A stretch of DNA of 64,000 nt from a halophilic archaeon SHRA6. GTDB taxonomy: Archaea > Halobacteriota > Halobacteria > Halobacteriales > Haloferacaceae. The stretch covers positions 186,001-250,000 of the forward strand of contig SOPS01000004.1 in the NCBI GenBank assembly GCA_005239175.1, given 5' to 3'. The notes under the pieces are model-generated. The model searched no databases. It had not been told where the DNA came from and saw only the letters and a list, made by a program, of their open reading frames with translations. Every line of letters begins with the position of its first letter. The first letter of the stretch is position 1. Positions 17,734 to 26,076 of the stretch are shown here, piece by piece. The translations under genes and the position numbers were made by a program.

Positions 17734-18075
17734 ATGTTTGAGGACACGATATACCAACTCGAAGAACAAGAGATGCTGTTATGGGTTGGTGCCGTCCTCT
17801 TTTTTGGTGTCGGCGATATGATCACGACGATTGTCGGGCTCCAGTTCTTTCCCGTCGTCGAGTCCGGTCCGCTGGCAGCATACGTTCTGTCCGAGTACGG
17901 AATGGGTCTGTTGTTCCCGTTGAAATTCGGGACGTTCGTGCTTATTGGCGGGATGTGGGCTGTCGTTCCCCGACCACACCGTATCGGCGGACCGCTCGCA
18001 CTCGTGGTGCTTGGTATCCTGATCACGGCGTGGAATCTGGCAATTATCTCGATCGCTTACGTTGGCCTAGGTTAA
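17734..18075 (+). CDS. DUF5658-like membrane protein
   Basis: A 113-residue protein with about three membrane segments. The first carries GVGDMITTIVGL, the Gly-Asp...Thr-Thr pattern of the haloarchaeal DUF5658 family, followed by AYVLSEYGMGLLFPLKFG and VLGILITAWNLAII. The C-terminal half of the protein at 18261-18998 has the same layout (GDFVSTLVAL, VLQRYGIAGFVGIKV, TVWNTLLI), so the two are paralogues. Function unknown. Confidence 0.8.
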   Translation: MFEDTIYQLEEQEMLLWVGAVLFFGVGDMITTIVGLQFFPVVESGPLAAYVLSEYGMGLLFPLKFGTFVLIGGMWAVVPRPHRIGGPLALVVLGILITAWNLAIISIAYVGLG

Positions 18076-18100
18076 AGACACTCGTCCGTGATCGCTCGAT

Positions 18101-18259
18101 ATGGGGCGTTGGCAAGCACTCACTGAATTCGCTGTTGCTGGTGTGTTGGCTCTCGTCGGTATCTGGATTATCATCTACGGCAGTGAGTGGGAACGATACG
18201 TGGGAGTCGGCCTCCTTGCGATCGCAGTAGCGTTGGTTTCTTACGACACTCGCCACTGA
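18101..18259 (+). CDS. Small membrane protein (52 aa)
   Basis: An open frame of 52 codons from ATG 18101 to TGA 18257-18259. The product has two hydrophobic helices (FAVAGVLALVGIWIIIYG and YVGVGLLAIAVALVSY) joined by SEWER, a typical two-span small membrane protein. It lies 25 nt after the DUF5658-like gene and ends 2 nt before the convergent gene, so it is probably co-transcribed with the former. Confidence 0.65.
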   Translation: MGRWQALTEFAVAGVLALVGIWIIIYGSEWERYVGVGLLAIAVALVSYDTRH

Positions 18260-18260
18260 G

Positions 18261-18998
18261 CTAGCCGACCGTGCCGGTGATCAAAAGGGTGTTCCAGACA
18301 GTCAGTGCGGTGCCGACAATCCCGACCACGATCGGCGGCGCGTAGTACCCAAACCAATCGCTATCGCGTGCGCCACGAATCCCCATCCATAGCGCACCCG
18401 CAAACACCACGACTTTGATGCCGACAAACCCCGCAATTCCGTAGCGCTGCAACACCGCAAGGACGATCGGGTTGCCCTCAAAGAGCCCTGGGACAAAAAG
18501 AAGCGCAACAAGTGTCGAGACAAAATCACCGATTCCGTACGTCGCGATTGCGAAGGCCCAGAGTCCGTAAAACGTTATACCACCCGTTCGATACGTGTTG
18601 GCTGTCTTTTGTATCGACGACTTGATCGAGGCACCACCACCACCAGCGAATCGCTTACATCGAGAGGACAAAAGCGCGATCGGAACCCCATCCTTGGTTC
18701 GTGGAATGCGTTCTGCGTTTGGATCGTCCGATATCGCATCGAGTAGTGACCCCTCCTCAGTAGCGGTAACGAACACCAGCGGCTGTGTCGAGTGCATCGA
18801 TCGGACGCGATCGTACACATCTACGCCGTCAGTTGATTGCCCTGATACATCGAGAACAAGACAATCAGTGTCGCGAAGTTCGATCGGATTTGGGATCGAA
18901 CCGAACTGTGTGACCTCAATCCCGCGAGATGAGAGCCCCTCAGCGAGATCCGCTGATTGGCGTCCATACAGCCCAACAACCGGGGTCCGATACGTCAT
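18261..18998 (-). CDS. Receiver-like domain fused to a DUF5658-like membrane domain
   Basis: A 245-residue protein in two parts. Residues 1-115 look like a response-regulator receiver: first strand PVVGLYGRQSADL, the central DCLVLDVSGQSTDGVDVYDRV with the likely phospho-acceptor Asp after VL, and PLVFVTATEEG as the fourth strand. The acidic pair normally found at the first strand is missing, so it may not be phosphorylated. Residues 135-245 form four membrane segments with GDFVSTLVALLFVPGLFEGNP, paralogous to the protein encoded at 17734. A receiver attached to a membrane domain is unusual. Confidence 0.75.
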   Translation of the reverse strand: MTYRTPVVGLYGRQSADLAEGLSSRGIEVTQFGSIPNPIELRDTDCLVLDVSGQSTDGVDVYDRVRSMHSTQPLVFVTATEEGSLLDAISDDPNAERIPRTKDGVPIALLSSRCKRFAGGGGASIKSSIQKTANTYRTGGITFYGLWAFAIATYGIGDFVSTLVALLFVPGLFEGNPIVLAVLQRYGIAGFVGIKVVVFAGALWMGIRGARDSDWFGYYAPPIVVGIVGTALTVWNTLLITGTVG

Positions 18999-19133
18999 AC
19001 GTCTCTGTTGTCACCCATGGGAGTCGGGACCGCCGATCGAGGGACAGTCCGCACACATGGGTTCACCTCGGCGGACGAACAACGAGTACAGAGCCGGACA
19101 ACTAACGTTCGTCTCAACATCGGGTAGATCTAC

Positions 19134-20624
19134 TCAACACGCACTGTCCGGCGTTACCGTACCGGCAACCGACGAGCAGTTTGACACGTCAATATCCCCG
19201 TCCGTGTCGATCGACAGATCACCGTCGATTGTCGAGCTTCCATCCAACTCCACTTCCACGTCATCACCCGTCGTGATCGTCATATCGCCAGAAACGCTCG
19301 AACTGCCGTCAAGCGTAACTGACACTTCTCCCTCTGTCTCGATCGAGAGACTACCGGTGATCGACGCGTTTCCAAGCACCTCGACTGTGACATCTCCCGT
19401 GGTATCGAGACTCACGTTTCCGTCAATCTGCGTACTTCCGTCGAGGGTGAGTGTCACGTCGTCTTCGGCTGTGACCGACAGGTCGCCGTTTACTTGTTCG
19501 TTTCCGGTCAGTTCGATGTCGACCTCATCAGAGGCGGTAACTGTGGCCGCTCCGTCGATGACATTCCCCCCTTGGTCGAGGGTTAGATCCACCTCTGACT
19601 CGTTCTCGATATCGAGCGATCCGAGCGATGCACCACCAGATAGGTCGACAGTCACGTCTGCAGGAGTGTCGATCGACATCGAACCAGTATCCGAGCCATC
19701 AGTAACGGTAACGTCTACGTCATCCTCAGATGTCACCGAAACCGGACCGCTGACTGACGAGCCCCCGCTGACGATGAGTCCGATCTCACCTGCACCGTCA
19801 AAACAGAGCCCGTCCGGGAGGTCTTGATTGATTTCCGCGTCGATATCGCCCTCACCAACGAGTTGCAGAACGCCGCCAATAGCGGCATTTCCACCGATAT
19901 CGAAGGTAATATCATCGCTTGAGTCCATTCGAATGTGATTGCCGATCGACGCGCTTCCTCCAAGAACGAGGTCTGCCTCGTCGCTCGCGTTGATTACGAG
20001 TGCGCCGCCGATGTCCGTATTGCCTTTGAGTCCCTCGTCGAACTCACCGGTCGTAATTTCAACACTGCAGTTTGTTGAACCAGATGGCGGGAGTTCGTTT
20101 TCGACACAGCCGGGGATCGAGGGCACCGCACAGACGCCACGGCCTCCCGTCCGACAGGTGACGTTTGTCGTTGTGGTCGTTCGCACTTCCTCGGTTTCAC
20201 CGGTTGCGACAATCTCTAGCTCGACGCTTTCGGTCGTCGTCTCCGAGCACGAAATCGTCGCTGACACCTCAAGTGGGTCGGCCGTATCGAACTGCTCGCC
20301 AGCAGCGAGTGGCGCTTCCACATCGACACTGATCGACGAGGCTGAAACGACCTCTACAGAGATGCTCTCGATCGGCTCAGGAAAGCGGTTGTAGAGTGTA
20401 ACAAGCGTCACTGTGTCTCCATCGTTGCCGGTCGGATTCTGCGGATCGATCCCAATCAGTTCGTTCCCGCCCCCGACTGGCAGGTTGAACCGTCGGTCGG
20501 CACTAACCGAGTCAAATGCGCCCGAGGCCCCAACAGCCGTGAGCCCGCCAGCGCCGATCAACGCGAGTGCAGCGCGGCGGCTCAGACCACCTGAACCGCC
20601 TCTACTGCGGCGACGGCGGGGCAT
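19134..20624 (-). CDS. Exported beta-solenoid repeat protein
   Basis: A 496-residue protein with an N-terminal twin-arginine signal (LSRRAALALIGAGGL) ending in ASGAFDSVSADR, the same junction as in the neighbouring DUF1102 proteins. A short Ig-like and Cys-containing part (residues 45-185; CRTGGRGVCAVPSIPGC) precedes about 13 imperfect repeats of 22 residues of the type LDGSSSVSGDMTITTGDDVE, predicted to form a right-handed beta-solenoid resembling bactofilins or adhesins. It ends in a cysteine. It is the last gene of a four-gene operon (23797 to 19134), 2 nt after the InlB-repeat gene. Confidence 0.8.
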   Translation of the reverse strand: MPRRRRSRGGSGGLSRRAALALIGAGGLTAVGASGAFDSVSADRRFNLPVGGGNELIGIDPQNPTGNDGDTVTLVTLYNRFPEPIESISVEVVSASSISVDVEAPLAAGEQFDTADPLEVSATISCSETTTESVELEIVATGETEEVRTTTTTNVTCRTGGRGVCAVPSIPGCVENELPPSGSTNCSVEITTGEFDEGLKGNTDIGGALVINASDEADLVLGGSASIGNHIRMDSSDDITFDIGGNAAIGGVLQLVGEGDIDAEINQDLPDGLCFDGAGEIGLIVSGGSSVSGPVSVTSEDDVDVTVTDGSDTGSMSIDTPADVTVDLSGGASLGSLDIENESEVDLTLDQGGNVIDGAATVTASDEVDIELTGNEQVNGDLSVTAEDDVTLTLDGSTQIDGNVSLDTTGDVTVEVLGNASITGSLSIETEGEVSVTLDGSSSVSGDMTITTGDDVEVELDGSSTIDGDLSIDTDGDIDVSNCSSVAGTVTPDSAC

Positions 20625-20626
20625 AA

Positions 20627-22720
20627 TTAATTATTCACCCCCTGGGCGGAAAACTGTAGCGAACCGACACGTTCGATGTCTTCGGTTCCATCTGTCGAAT
20701 CGATCTCGATGACGACCTCGATTATTGAGCCGACAGATAACCGAACTGTCTCTCCGACGAGGTTCGTGCCGGTTTCGGTGGCCTGGCCGTCCTCGTTCAA
20801 AACGCGGTAGGGCAACCGTAGCTGGTCAGTTTGTACGTTGTCGCCGTCTGCGTCGACGAGACGGACACCAACGTCAACTGGCGGTCCAGACTGTCCTCGG
20901 TTTTCGGGATCGCCGATGTTTGCGACGAGGAAGGCAATTCGATCGGAGCTGGTCGGATAGCCGTTCGAGCCAACGGTTCCGATCCGCGAGACTGCGTTCC
21001 GATTTGCGTTCTCGACCGAGAAGCCGGCGAAGAAGCCGTTTGGGTCCGTCTCGATGATGTCCGAACGAGTCATCTGACCTGACCACTCGACGCCTCCGGA
21101 AACGTTGATCGGATTGTCGGAATTATCTGGATCGGAGACAACTTGTACCTGTGTCGTCCCTCTCTCAACGAATACCGCAGTTATCGATCGGTCTTGATCC
21201 ATACGGACTGTCTGGGTCGTATCCTCACCTGAGAGATCGCCGTTCCACTCGAGGAAACGGTAATTCTCGTCTGGATCTGCGGTGAGTTCTACGGTTTCCC
21301 CATCTTCGTACGCAAATTCTCCTGCGGACTCAACTGTCTCATTGGGCGAGGAAAGAGACACGCTCCCAGATCCCTCGATCGAGATCTCAAGACCGTACTC
21401 CGGGGTAGTCTCAATTTCGGCGAATACCGCTGTTACGGACCGATCTTGAGTCATGCTGATTGTCTTGGACGCCCCAGCACCTGAGAGGTCGCCTTCCCAT
21501 TCGAGGAACTCGTAGTTTTCGGCTGGATCGGCGATTAGTTCAACCGACTCACCGAACTCGTACGTTAGCGTTTCAGTCGACCCGATCGTCTCGCCCGGCG
21601 GAGAAACAGATACGCTTCCAGATCCCTCGACGGAAACGTCAAGATCGACTTCCTGGAGTTCGAAGTTTGCAGTGACGTTTGTATTTTCTTCGATCTCCGC
21701 AATCTCAATGGTCGAATCGTCACCGGACGCATCGCCGCTCCATCCAACGAACTCGTAGCCCTCCTGTTCCCTTGCGCTTGCTGAGAGGGCCACAGATGTT
21801 CCCTGATCGACGGCCACTGACTGGGAGCTGTCCGGACCGATGGTGCTTGATTCGCCGTCGATTGTAACGTCGACTTCTCCTTCGCCGTTTACGTTGACAA
21901 CGAGTGTGGGGCGCTCTCCGAGAAGCGCAACAACGTTTTTATTTTGCTCGTCCAACGCCACTTCGATTTGTTCACTCGTTCCGGACGCATCACCGCTCCA
22001 CTCGTTGAACACCGAACCCTCATCGGCCGTGATCGAAAGCGAAACGACAGACCCGGCGGTGTACTCGCCGGTCCAGGATTCATCCGTATCAATCGATCCC
22101 GACGGTCCATCGCCCTCTTGGAGAGCGATGTTGACTGTCCCGGACCCGTCGCCCCCGATCGTGACCCCGAGGGTGAAGCTCGATCGTTCGAAGTTCGCGG
22201 TGACAGATTTATCGCCATCCATCTCCACCGTTACCGTTGAGTTGTCACCGGAGGCGTCGCCGCTCCAGCCGACGAAATCGTATCCCGAATCGGGAGTTGC
22301 GCTTAATCTCACCGTCTGTCCAGCCTCGTACCCTCGCTCTTCGCCATCTGTACTTGCGACCGGGAGCGGCGAGACACTAATCGATCCGCTTCCTTCGCCG
22401 GAAATACTCGTACGGAGTGAATAGTACTCCGCTTCCTCTTCTTCCGCTCCCTCTTCTTCCGCTCCCTCTTCTTCCGCTCCCTCCTCTTCGTCTTCAGAAT
22501 CGTCCTCTTCGGATTCCTCGTCATCTCCGCCCGCACCGTTTCCGTCTTCGTTCACTGATTCGTCTTCTTCTTCTTCACCGACGGTCATCTCGTTTGGCGA
22601 CACCCGAACGAAGTCGCCGCGGCTTCCTTCTGATCCAAATTCGAACGCGCCGCTGGCGATGAAGCCACTGGCTCCGAAGACGATCGTTCCGAGCCCGATG
22701 AGTGTATTTCTGCGGCGCAT
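20627..22720 (-). CDS. Exported InlB-repeat surface protein
   Basis: A 697-residue secreted protein. MRRRNTLIGLGTIVFGASGF and IASGAFEF form the export signal. An acidic stretch (residues 48-100, EEEEGAEEEGAE type) leads to five divergent InlB-B/listeria-type repeats of about 75 residues, each with a YxFxxWSGDASGD-like core and ending TANFE or TAVF. The last 170 residues (ENANRNAVSRIG, IAFLVANIGDPENRG) look like a DUF1102-type beta domain. It could act as an adhesin or fibre tip. It lies 7 nt after a DUF1102 gene and 2 nt before the beta-solenoid gene. Confidence 0.85.
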   Translation of the reverse strand: MRRRNTLIGLGTIVFGASGFIASGAFEFGSEGSRGDFVRVSPNEMTVGEEEEDESVNEDGNGAGGDDEESEEDDSEDEEEGAEEEGAEEEGAEEEEAEYYSLRTSISGEGSGSISVSPLPVASTDGEERGYEAGQTVRLSATPDSGYDFVGWSGDASGDNSTVTVEMDGDKSVTANFERSSFTLGVTIGGDGSGTVNIALQEGDGPSGSIDTDESWTGEYTAGSVVSLSITADEGSVFNEWSGDASGTSEQIEVALDEQNKNVVALLGERPTLVVNVNGEGEVDVTIDGESSTIGPDSSQSVAVDQGTSVALSASAREQEGYEFVGWSGDASGDDSTIEIAEIEENTNVTANFELQEVDLDVSVEGSGSVSVSPPGETIGSTETLTYEFGESVELIADPAENYEFLEWEGDLSGAGASKTISMTQDRSVTAVFAEIETTPEYGLEISIEGSGSVSLSSPNETVESAGEFAYEDGETVELTADPDENYRFLEWNGDLSGEDTTQTVRMDQDRSITAVFVERGTTQVQVVSDPDNSDNPINVSGGVEWSGQMTRSDIIETDPNGFFAGFSVENANRNAVSRIGTVGSNGYPTSSDRIAFLVANIGDPENRGQSGPPVDVGVRLVDADGDNVQTDQLRLPYRVLNEDGQATETGTNLVGETVRLSVGSIIEVVIEIDSTDGTEDIERVGSLQFSAQGVNN
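22441..22485. repeat. Intragenic 15-nt tandem repeat (Glu-rich)
   Basis: Three adjacent copies of CTTCCGCTCCCTCTT (the third slightly altered) within the InlB-repeat gene encode the repeated pentapeptide EEGAE on the minus strand. The 15-nt length keeps the frame, so copy number could change by slippage and lengthen or shorten the acidic stalk without destroying the protein. Confidence 0.85.
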
Positions 22721-22727
22721 CAGTGGA

Positions 22728-23225
22728 TCAATCCTCCGTACTCTCTGCAGTGATGGTTATTGTTTCACTGATTTCGATGTCTCCAGTCTCGCCGAGAAGG
22801 TCGATCGTAAATCCGAGCCCAGTATCATCCTCTCCCGGTCCAAGCTGATTGATATCGTCGAGCTTGTCGTGTATCTCGATGAGCTCTGGATCCCCTACAA
22901 ATTCGGCGCTGAGTGATACCGTCTGTGATCCGTTGTTTTGGAATCGAACCAGATTGTCAATCTTCGTTTTGGCATTTCGATTCACATCTTCGATGATAAT
23001 CGAGATCGTTCCATCGTCCCCTTCGTCAATACTGACGTACGATCGACCCTCTCCCTCCTCATTGGGAGATGTCATCTCAAGAAGGGCTTCGGAGTCATCG
23101 GCGAACTCAACGGTTACCTCACGATCGGCCTCAACAGAGGTGAACGCACCTGTGCCACCGATCAGCCCAGCTCCGGCTCCGAGTGTTGCGATCCCGAGCA
23201 GTAGTCGGCGGCGTGTGTGGTTCAT
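22728..23225 (-). CDS. DUF1102-family exported protein (paralogue 1)
   Basis: A 165-residue protein with signal MNHTRRRLLLGIATLGAGAG and junction GGTGAFTSVEADR (GAF at 26-28). The mature beta-rich domain contains the family core EDVNRNAKTKIDNLVRF followed by QNNGSQTVSL (residues 80-105). DUF1102 proteins are secreted and related in layout to TasA/camelysin fibre subunits; this relation is my inference. Its ATG shares one base with the stop of the upstream paralogue (TAATG), and the InlB-repeat gene follows after 7 nt. Confidence 0.85.
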   Translation of the reverse strand: MNHTRRRLLLGIATLGAGAGLIGGTGAFTSVEADREVTVEFADDSEALLEMTSPNEEGEGRSYVSIDEGDDGTISIIIEDVNRNAKTKIDNLVRFQNNGSQTVSLSAEFVGDPELIEIHDKLDDINQLGPGEDDTGLGFTIDLLGETGDIEISETITITAESTED

Positions 23226-23797
23226 TAGTCCTGTGCGGCCCCTGATTGTGCGACGATCCGCATTTGGTACGGATCGTCTGCTGGAGGTTGTTCGTACCCG
23301 CCATCTGTGGTGTCGATGTAGATGTCTACCGAAACGGACTCGCTTGGTCCAAGCGCAACTCCCGCAGATTCGAGGTCGACATCTGAATCGACCACATCCT
23401 GGTTGTCGCCTCTGGTCTCTGTGACCTGAAAGGTAACGCCATCGGCGTCGCCCGTGTCGATCGTCACCTCGACAGTCTGTGAGCCGTTGTTTTGCATCTC
23501 GAATACTTCGAAAAACCGCGTCTCCGAGTCCTCGTTCAGCGCAGGCCCTTCGCCGTTGCCGTCGTCGTCGATTCGGAAGAAGATGATGTCGTTACCGCCG
23601 GCTCCGCCTTCTTCTTCGCCCGCAATGAACTCGTTCAGGACGGTCAATCCAAGTAAACCTGAGGCGTCACCCGCGACCTCGACCTCGAAGCTCCGATCGG
23701 CTTCCACCGCATCAAACGCCCCAGAGCCGCCGATAATCCCAGCTCCCGCTGCGAGTGCTCCAAGGCCAATGATGGTGTTCCGTCGGGAGAGGTTCAT
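23225..23797 (-). CDS. DUF1102-family exported protein (paralogue 2)
   Basis: A 190-residue paralogue and first gene of the operon that runs to 19134. MNLSRRNTIIGLGALAAGAG gives a Tat-like signal and GSGAFDAVEADR the likely processing site (GAF 26-28). The core shows NEDSETRFFEVFEMQNNGSQ, then a beta domain ending with YEQPPADDPYQMRIVAQSG. A very AT-rich sequence (TTTATATTTTATTT) just before the ATG may hold the promoter. It lacks the ATACAAAG element found before four other paralogues. Confidence 0.85.
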   Translation of the reverse strand: MNLSRRNTIIGLGALAAGAGIIGGSGAFDAVEADRSFEVEVAGDASGLLGLTVLNEFIAGEEEGGAGGNDIIFFRIDDDGNGEGPALNEDSETRFFEVFEMQNNGSQTVEVTIDTGDADGVTFQVTETRGDNQDVVDSDVDLESAGVALGPSESVSVDIYIDTTDGGYEQPPADDPYQMRIVAQSGAAQD

Positions 23798-23914
23798 TAG
23801 TTTATATTTTATTTCTGAGGTACTTTATTGTCTGGTGTTTGAGTCTTGCCGTTCTAGCCGATCGATTCTGATTATATAAGTCAAGTTAGATTGGAGGGAA
23901 GACATCTTATATGA

Positions 23915-24481
23915 TTACGCTGCTGCCGAATTAGCGATGATCGTTATATCATACGCCTCGTCTGGTTCCTCGTATCCTCCCTCGGTTGTAGTGTCTATTT
24001 GTATATCGACAAGCGCAGCTTCACCCGGTCCGAATTCTGCACTCCCATTCTCTGCAGCAAGATTCACATCGCTACTGAGTGAGCTTAGTTGATCAGATCC
24101 GACAACAAACGAGATTCCGCTTGCACCGTCTTCTAATTCCATGCTAATATCTACAGTCTCAGAGCCGTTATTTTGGATCTGGAATGCATCAAAGAATTGT
24201 GTAACTGCGCCATCATTTATTGCGCTTGCATTTGCCCCTGATTCTTCATTATCAAGCGTGAAGTAGATGAGCGAGCTATTGCCGGCTCCGCCTTCTTCGG
24301 TGCCTGCAATTTCGGGTTTCTCAACTGTAAGGGATAACAGTGCAGCACTATCACCCTCAACACTAACTTCGAAACTACGATCGGCTTCCACGCTGTCAAA
24401 TGCCCCCGTGGCGTTGATCACGCCTGCTCCACCTGCCAATGCTCCGAGTCCGATGATCGTGTTGCGTCGTGTGAGCTCCAT
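23915..24481 (-). CDS. DUF1102-family exported protein (paralogue 3)
   Basis: A 188-residue protein very like paralogue 2: MELTRRNTIIGLGALAGGAG, junction ATGAFDSVEADR (GAF 26-28), then GDSAALLSLTVEKPEIAG and a core ending AFQIQNNGSETVDI. The C-terminal YEEPDEAYDITIIANSAAA also matches paralogue 2, so these two are recent duplicates. It has its own upstream element with ATACAAAG and is probably transcribed alone. Predicted secreted beta-sandwich subunit. Confidence 0.85.
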   Translation of the reverse strand: MELTRRNTIIGLGALAGGAGVINATGAFDSVEADRSFEVSVEGDSAALLSLTVEKPEIAGTEEGGAGNSSLIYFTLDNEESGANASAINDGAVTQFFDAFQIQNNGSETVDISMELEDGASGISFVVGSDQLSSLSSDVNLAAENGSAEFGPGEAALVDIQIDTTTEGGYEEPDEAYDITIIANSAAA

Positions 24482-24504
24482 CTCTTATACTACTATATAT
24501 TCCC

Positions 24505-24527
24505 TACCCTCTTTGTATTAAACCGCC
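24505..24527 (-). promoter_or_regulatory. Shared element upstream of DUF1102 paralogue 3
   Basis: A 23-nt element with core ATACAAAG on the coding (minus) strand, starting 24 nt before the ATG. It matches the element before the paralogue at 26966 in 21 of 23 positions. It may act as a TATA box or activator site common to the set. Confidence 0.55.
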
Positions 24528-24602
24528 AGAACGTGATCAGGTACTCCCGATCGAACGGTATCGGTATGCCCGTGAGCCGATCAAAGGCTGCCTGAACCCG
24601 AA

Positions 24603-25112
24603 TCAGTTCCCGTAGGCATCGGTATCAGCGACGAACGTGACCCCGTTGATATCTTCGAGATCGCTGCCACTCACGCCGGATGGACGGAGATCGATGATAA
24701 TGTCCACGTCAACGGAACTGCCCAGGTCCACATCAATCGCGTTCGACTCGCCCACGATCGTACCGTGGCCGCTGACCTCGAAGCCGATCGGGGATGGGTC
24801 TCCGTCAACGTAGAATCCAACATTTTGCGTACCGCCGTTGGTTACGGTGATCGCGTTATCGAACCGCGTTCGCGCGCGCTCGTTGATGTCGTCGTTGTTG
24901 ATGACCAGCAGATCGACCCCACCGTCGTCTTCGGTGTCGGTGATCGAGCTGTTGCCTTCGAGCTGTAACAGTGCGCTTGCGTCGCCAGCAGTGGAGACAG
25001 AGACCGTCCGATCGGCCTCGACACTCGTGAATGCTCCAGTCGCGCCGATCACTCCCGCGCCGCCTGCAAGCGTTGCCAGTCCGATCAATGTATTTCGTCG
25101 TGTGAATCCCAT
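24603..25112 (-). CDS. DUF1102-family exported protein (paralogue 4)
   Basis: A 169-residue protein with signal MGFTRRNTLIGLATLAGGAG and junction ATGAFTSVEADR (GAF 26-28), followed by SVSTAGDASALLQLEGNSS. The core is NNDDINERARTRFDNAITV with NGGTQNVGFYV, and the end VTFVADTDAYGN. It is closest to the protein encoded at 26966. Monocistronic by position, with an upstream ATACAAAG element. Predicted surface-fibre type subunit by family and context. Confidence 0.85.
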   Translation of the reverse strand: MGFTRRNTLIGLATLAGGAGVIGATGAFTSVEADRTVSVSTAGDASALLQLEGNSSITDTEDDGGVDLLVINNDDINERARTRFDNAITVTNGGTQNVGFYVDGDPSPIGFEVSGHGTIVGESNAIDVDLGSSVDVDIIIDLRPSGVSGSDLEDINGVTFVADTDAYGN

Positions 25113-25142
25113 GTGTATGGATACTTGTACGCCTCAAGAGCG

Positions 25143-25159
25143 CTTTGTATCGAGCACCC
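25143..25159 (-). promoter_or_regulatory. Shared element upstream of DUF1102 paralogue 4
   Basis: Contains the same ATACAAAG core on the minus strand and matches the 27461-27477 copy in 14 of 17 positions, at a similar distance (about 31 nt) from the ATG at 25112. Confidence 0.45.
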
Positions 25160-25300
25160 TGCCCGCTGTCAAGAGATTTCTGCTGCGGCTTTCGGTGTGG
25201 ACGAACTGCGTGTGATACAACAGGTAAAATCGATCGCCACGGGCGGTATTTTGGTCCCATCCAGGTGTGTCAGGGACGATCAGTGCGATGATGACTGATA

Positions 25301-25876
25301 TCAGACTTCTGCAGAAACCGTTAGTCGGCCTTGTAGATCAATATTCTCCGTGTCGACGCCCGATAGATCGTACCCTTGGCTCTCTCTCGTTTCGATCGCC
25401 ATCGCAAGACCGGTGACAGACTGACCAACCTCGAGAACGTCCGGATCACCATCTATCTCTGCCTCTTCAAGGAGATTTGTCTCTTCGCTCGGTTCGATAA
25501 CCAGTTCTCCGTGGTCTTCGTTGCCCAAGTTCTCCATACTAAACGTCAGGCTTGTGATATTCTGTGAGCCGTTATTGGTGAACTTGATCAGATCGCTGAA
25601 CGTCACCCGTGCGTTTCTGTTCACGACGACAATGTCAATCTCGATTTCACCGTCGTCATTTTGATACACATCGATCGGGTTCTGTTGTCCTCCATCGCTT
25701 TGCTCAACCACACCGTCGGCTGGCTCCATAGTCAATGCGGCGCTCGTATCGTCTGCGAACTCAACGCTGACTTGCCGTTCAGCGTCCACCGAGTCGAACG
25801 CACCAGTTGCGGTGATCGCTCCTGCTCCGCCTACGAGAACCCCAAGTCCGAGTACTGTTTGTCGACGTGTTACCAT
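25301..25876 (-). CDS. DUF1102-family exported protein (paralogue 5)
   Basis: A 191-residue protein: MVTRRQTVLGLGVLVGGAGA, junction TATGAFDSVDAERQ (GAF 25-27), then VEFADDTSAALTMEPADG. The core VVNRNARVTFSDLIKF is followed by TNNGSQNITSLTFSM. It is most like paralogue 1 in the VEFADD segment. Monocistronic with its own ATACAAAG-type element. The six paralogues differ in loops but keep signal, core and ending, consistent with a diversified subunit set. Confidence 0.85.
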   Translation of the reverse strand: MVTRRQTVLGLGVLVGGAGAITATGAFDSVDAERQVSVEFADDTSAALTMEPADGVVEQSDGGQQNPIDVYQNDDGEIEIDIVVVNRNARVTFSDLIKFTNNGSQNITSLTFSMENLGNEDHGELVIEPSEETNLLEEAEIDGDPDVLEVGQSVTGLAMAIETRESQGYDLSGVDTENIDLQGRLTVSAEV

Positions 25877-25902
25877 CTTGAGAGAGCCTACTCATTCTCA
25901 CG

Positions 25903-25920
25903 TCTTTGTATTGATACGCC
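25903..25920 (-). promoter_or_regulatory. Shared element upstream of DUF1102 paralogue 5
   Basis: The 18-nt sequence matches the 24505-24527 element in 15 of 18 positions, including the AATACAAAGA core on the minus strand, starting about 27 nt before the ATG at 25876. Confidence 0.5.
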
Positions 25921-26076
25921 AGACCGGCGATCAGGGAGGTCCAGATTCGCGTTCTAGATCGTCAGAGACCGTTTGACGGGCCACCTTGACCGTCGATACG
26001 TTTATTCATGCCGTCGCTCATCCACAGTACAACGCCTGCCCGTGCAGCGGATGCAAAGCGAGATACCACCAACACA

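Noticed and set aside
18595-19827. Plus-strand frame of 410 codons, Ser/Thr-rich, opposite the beta-solenoid gene
   Set aside because: The minus-strand product has a signal and regular 22-residue repeats; the Ser/Thr richness of the opposite frame is a reverse reading of those repeats.
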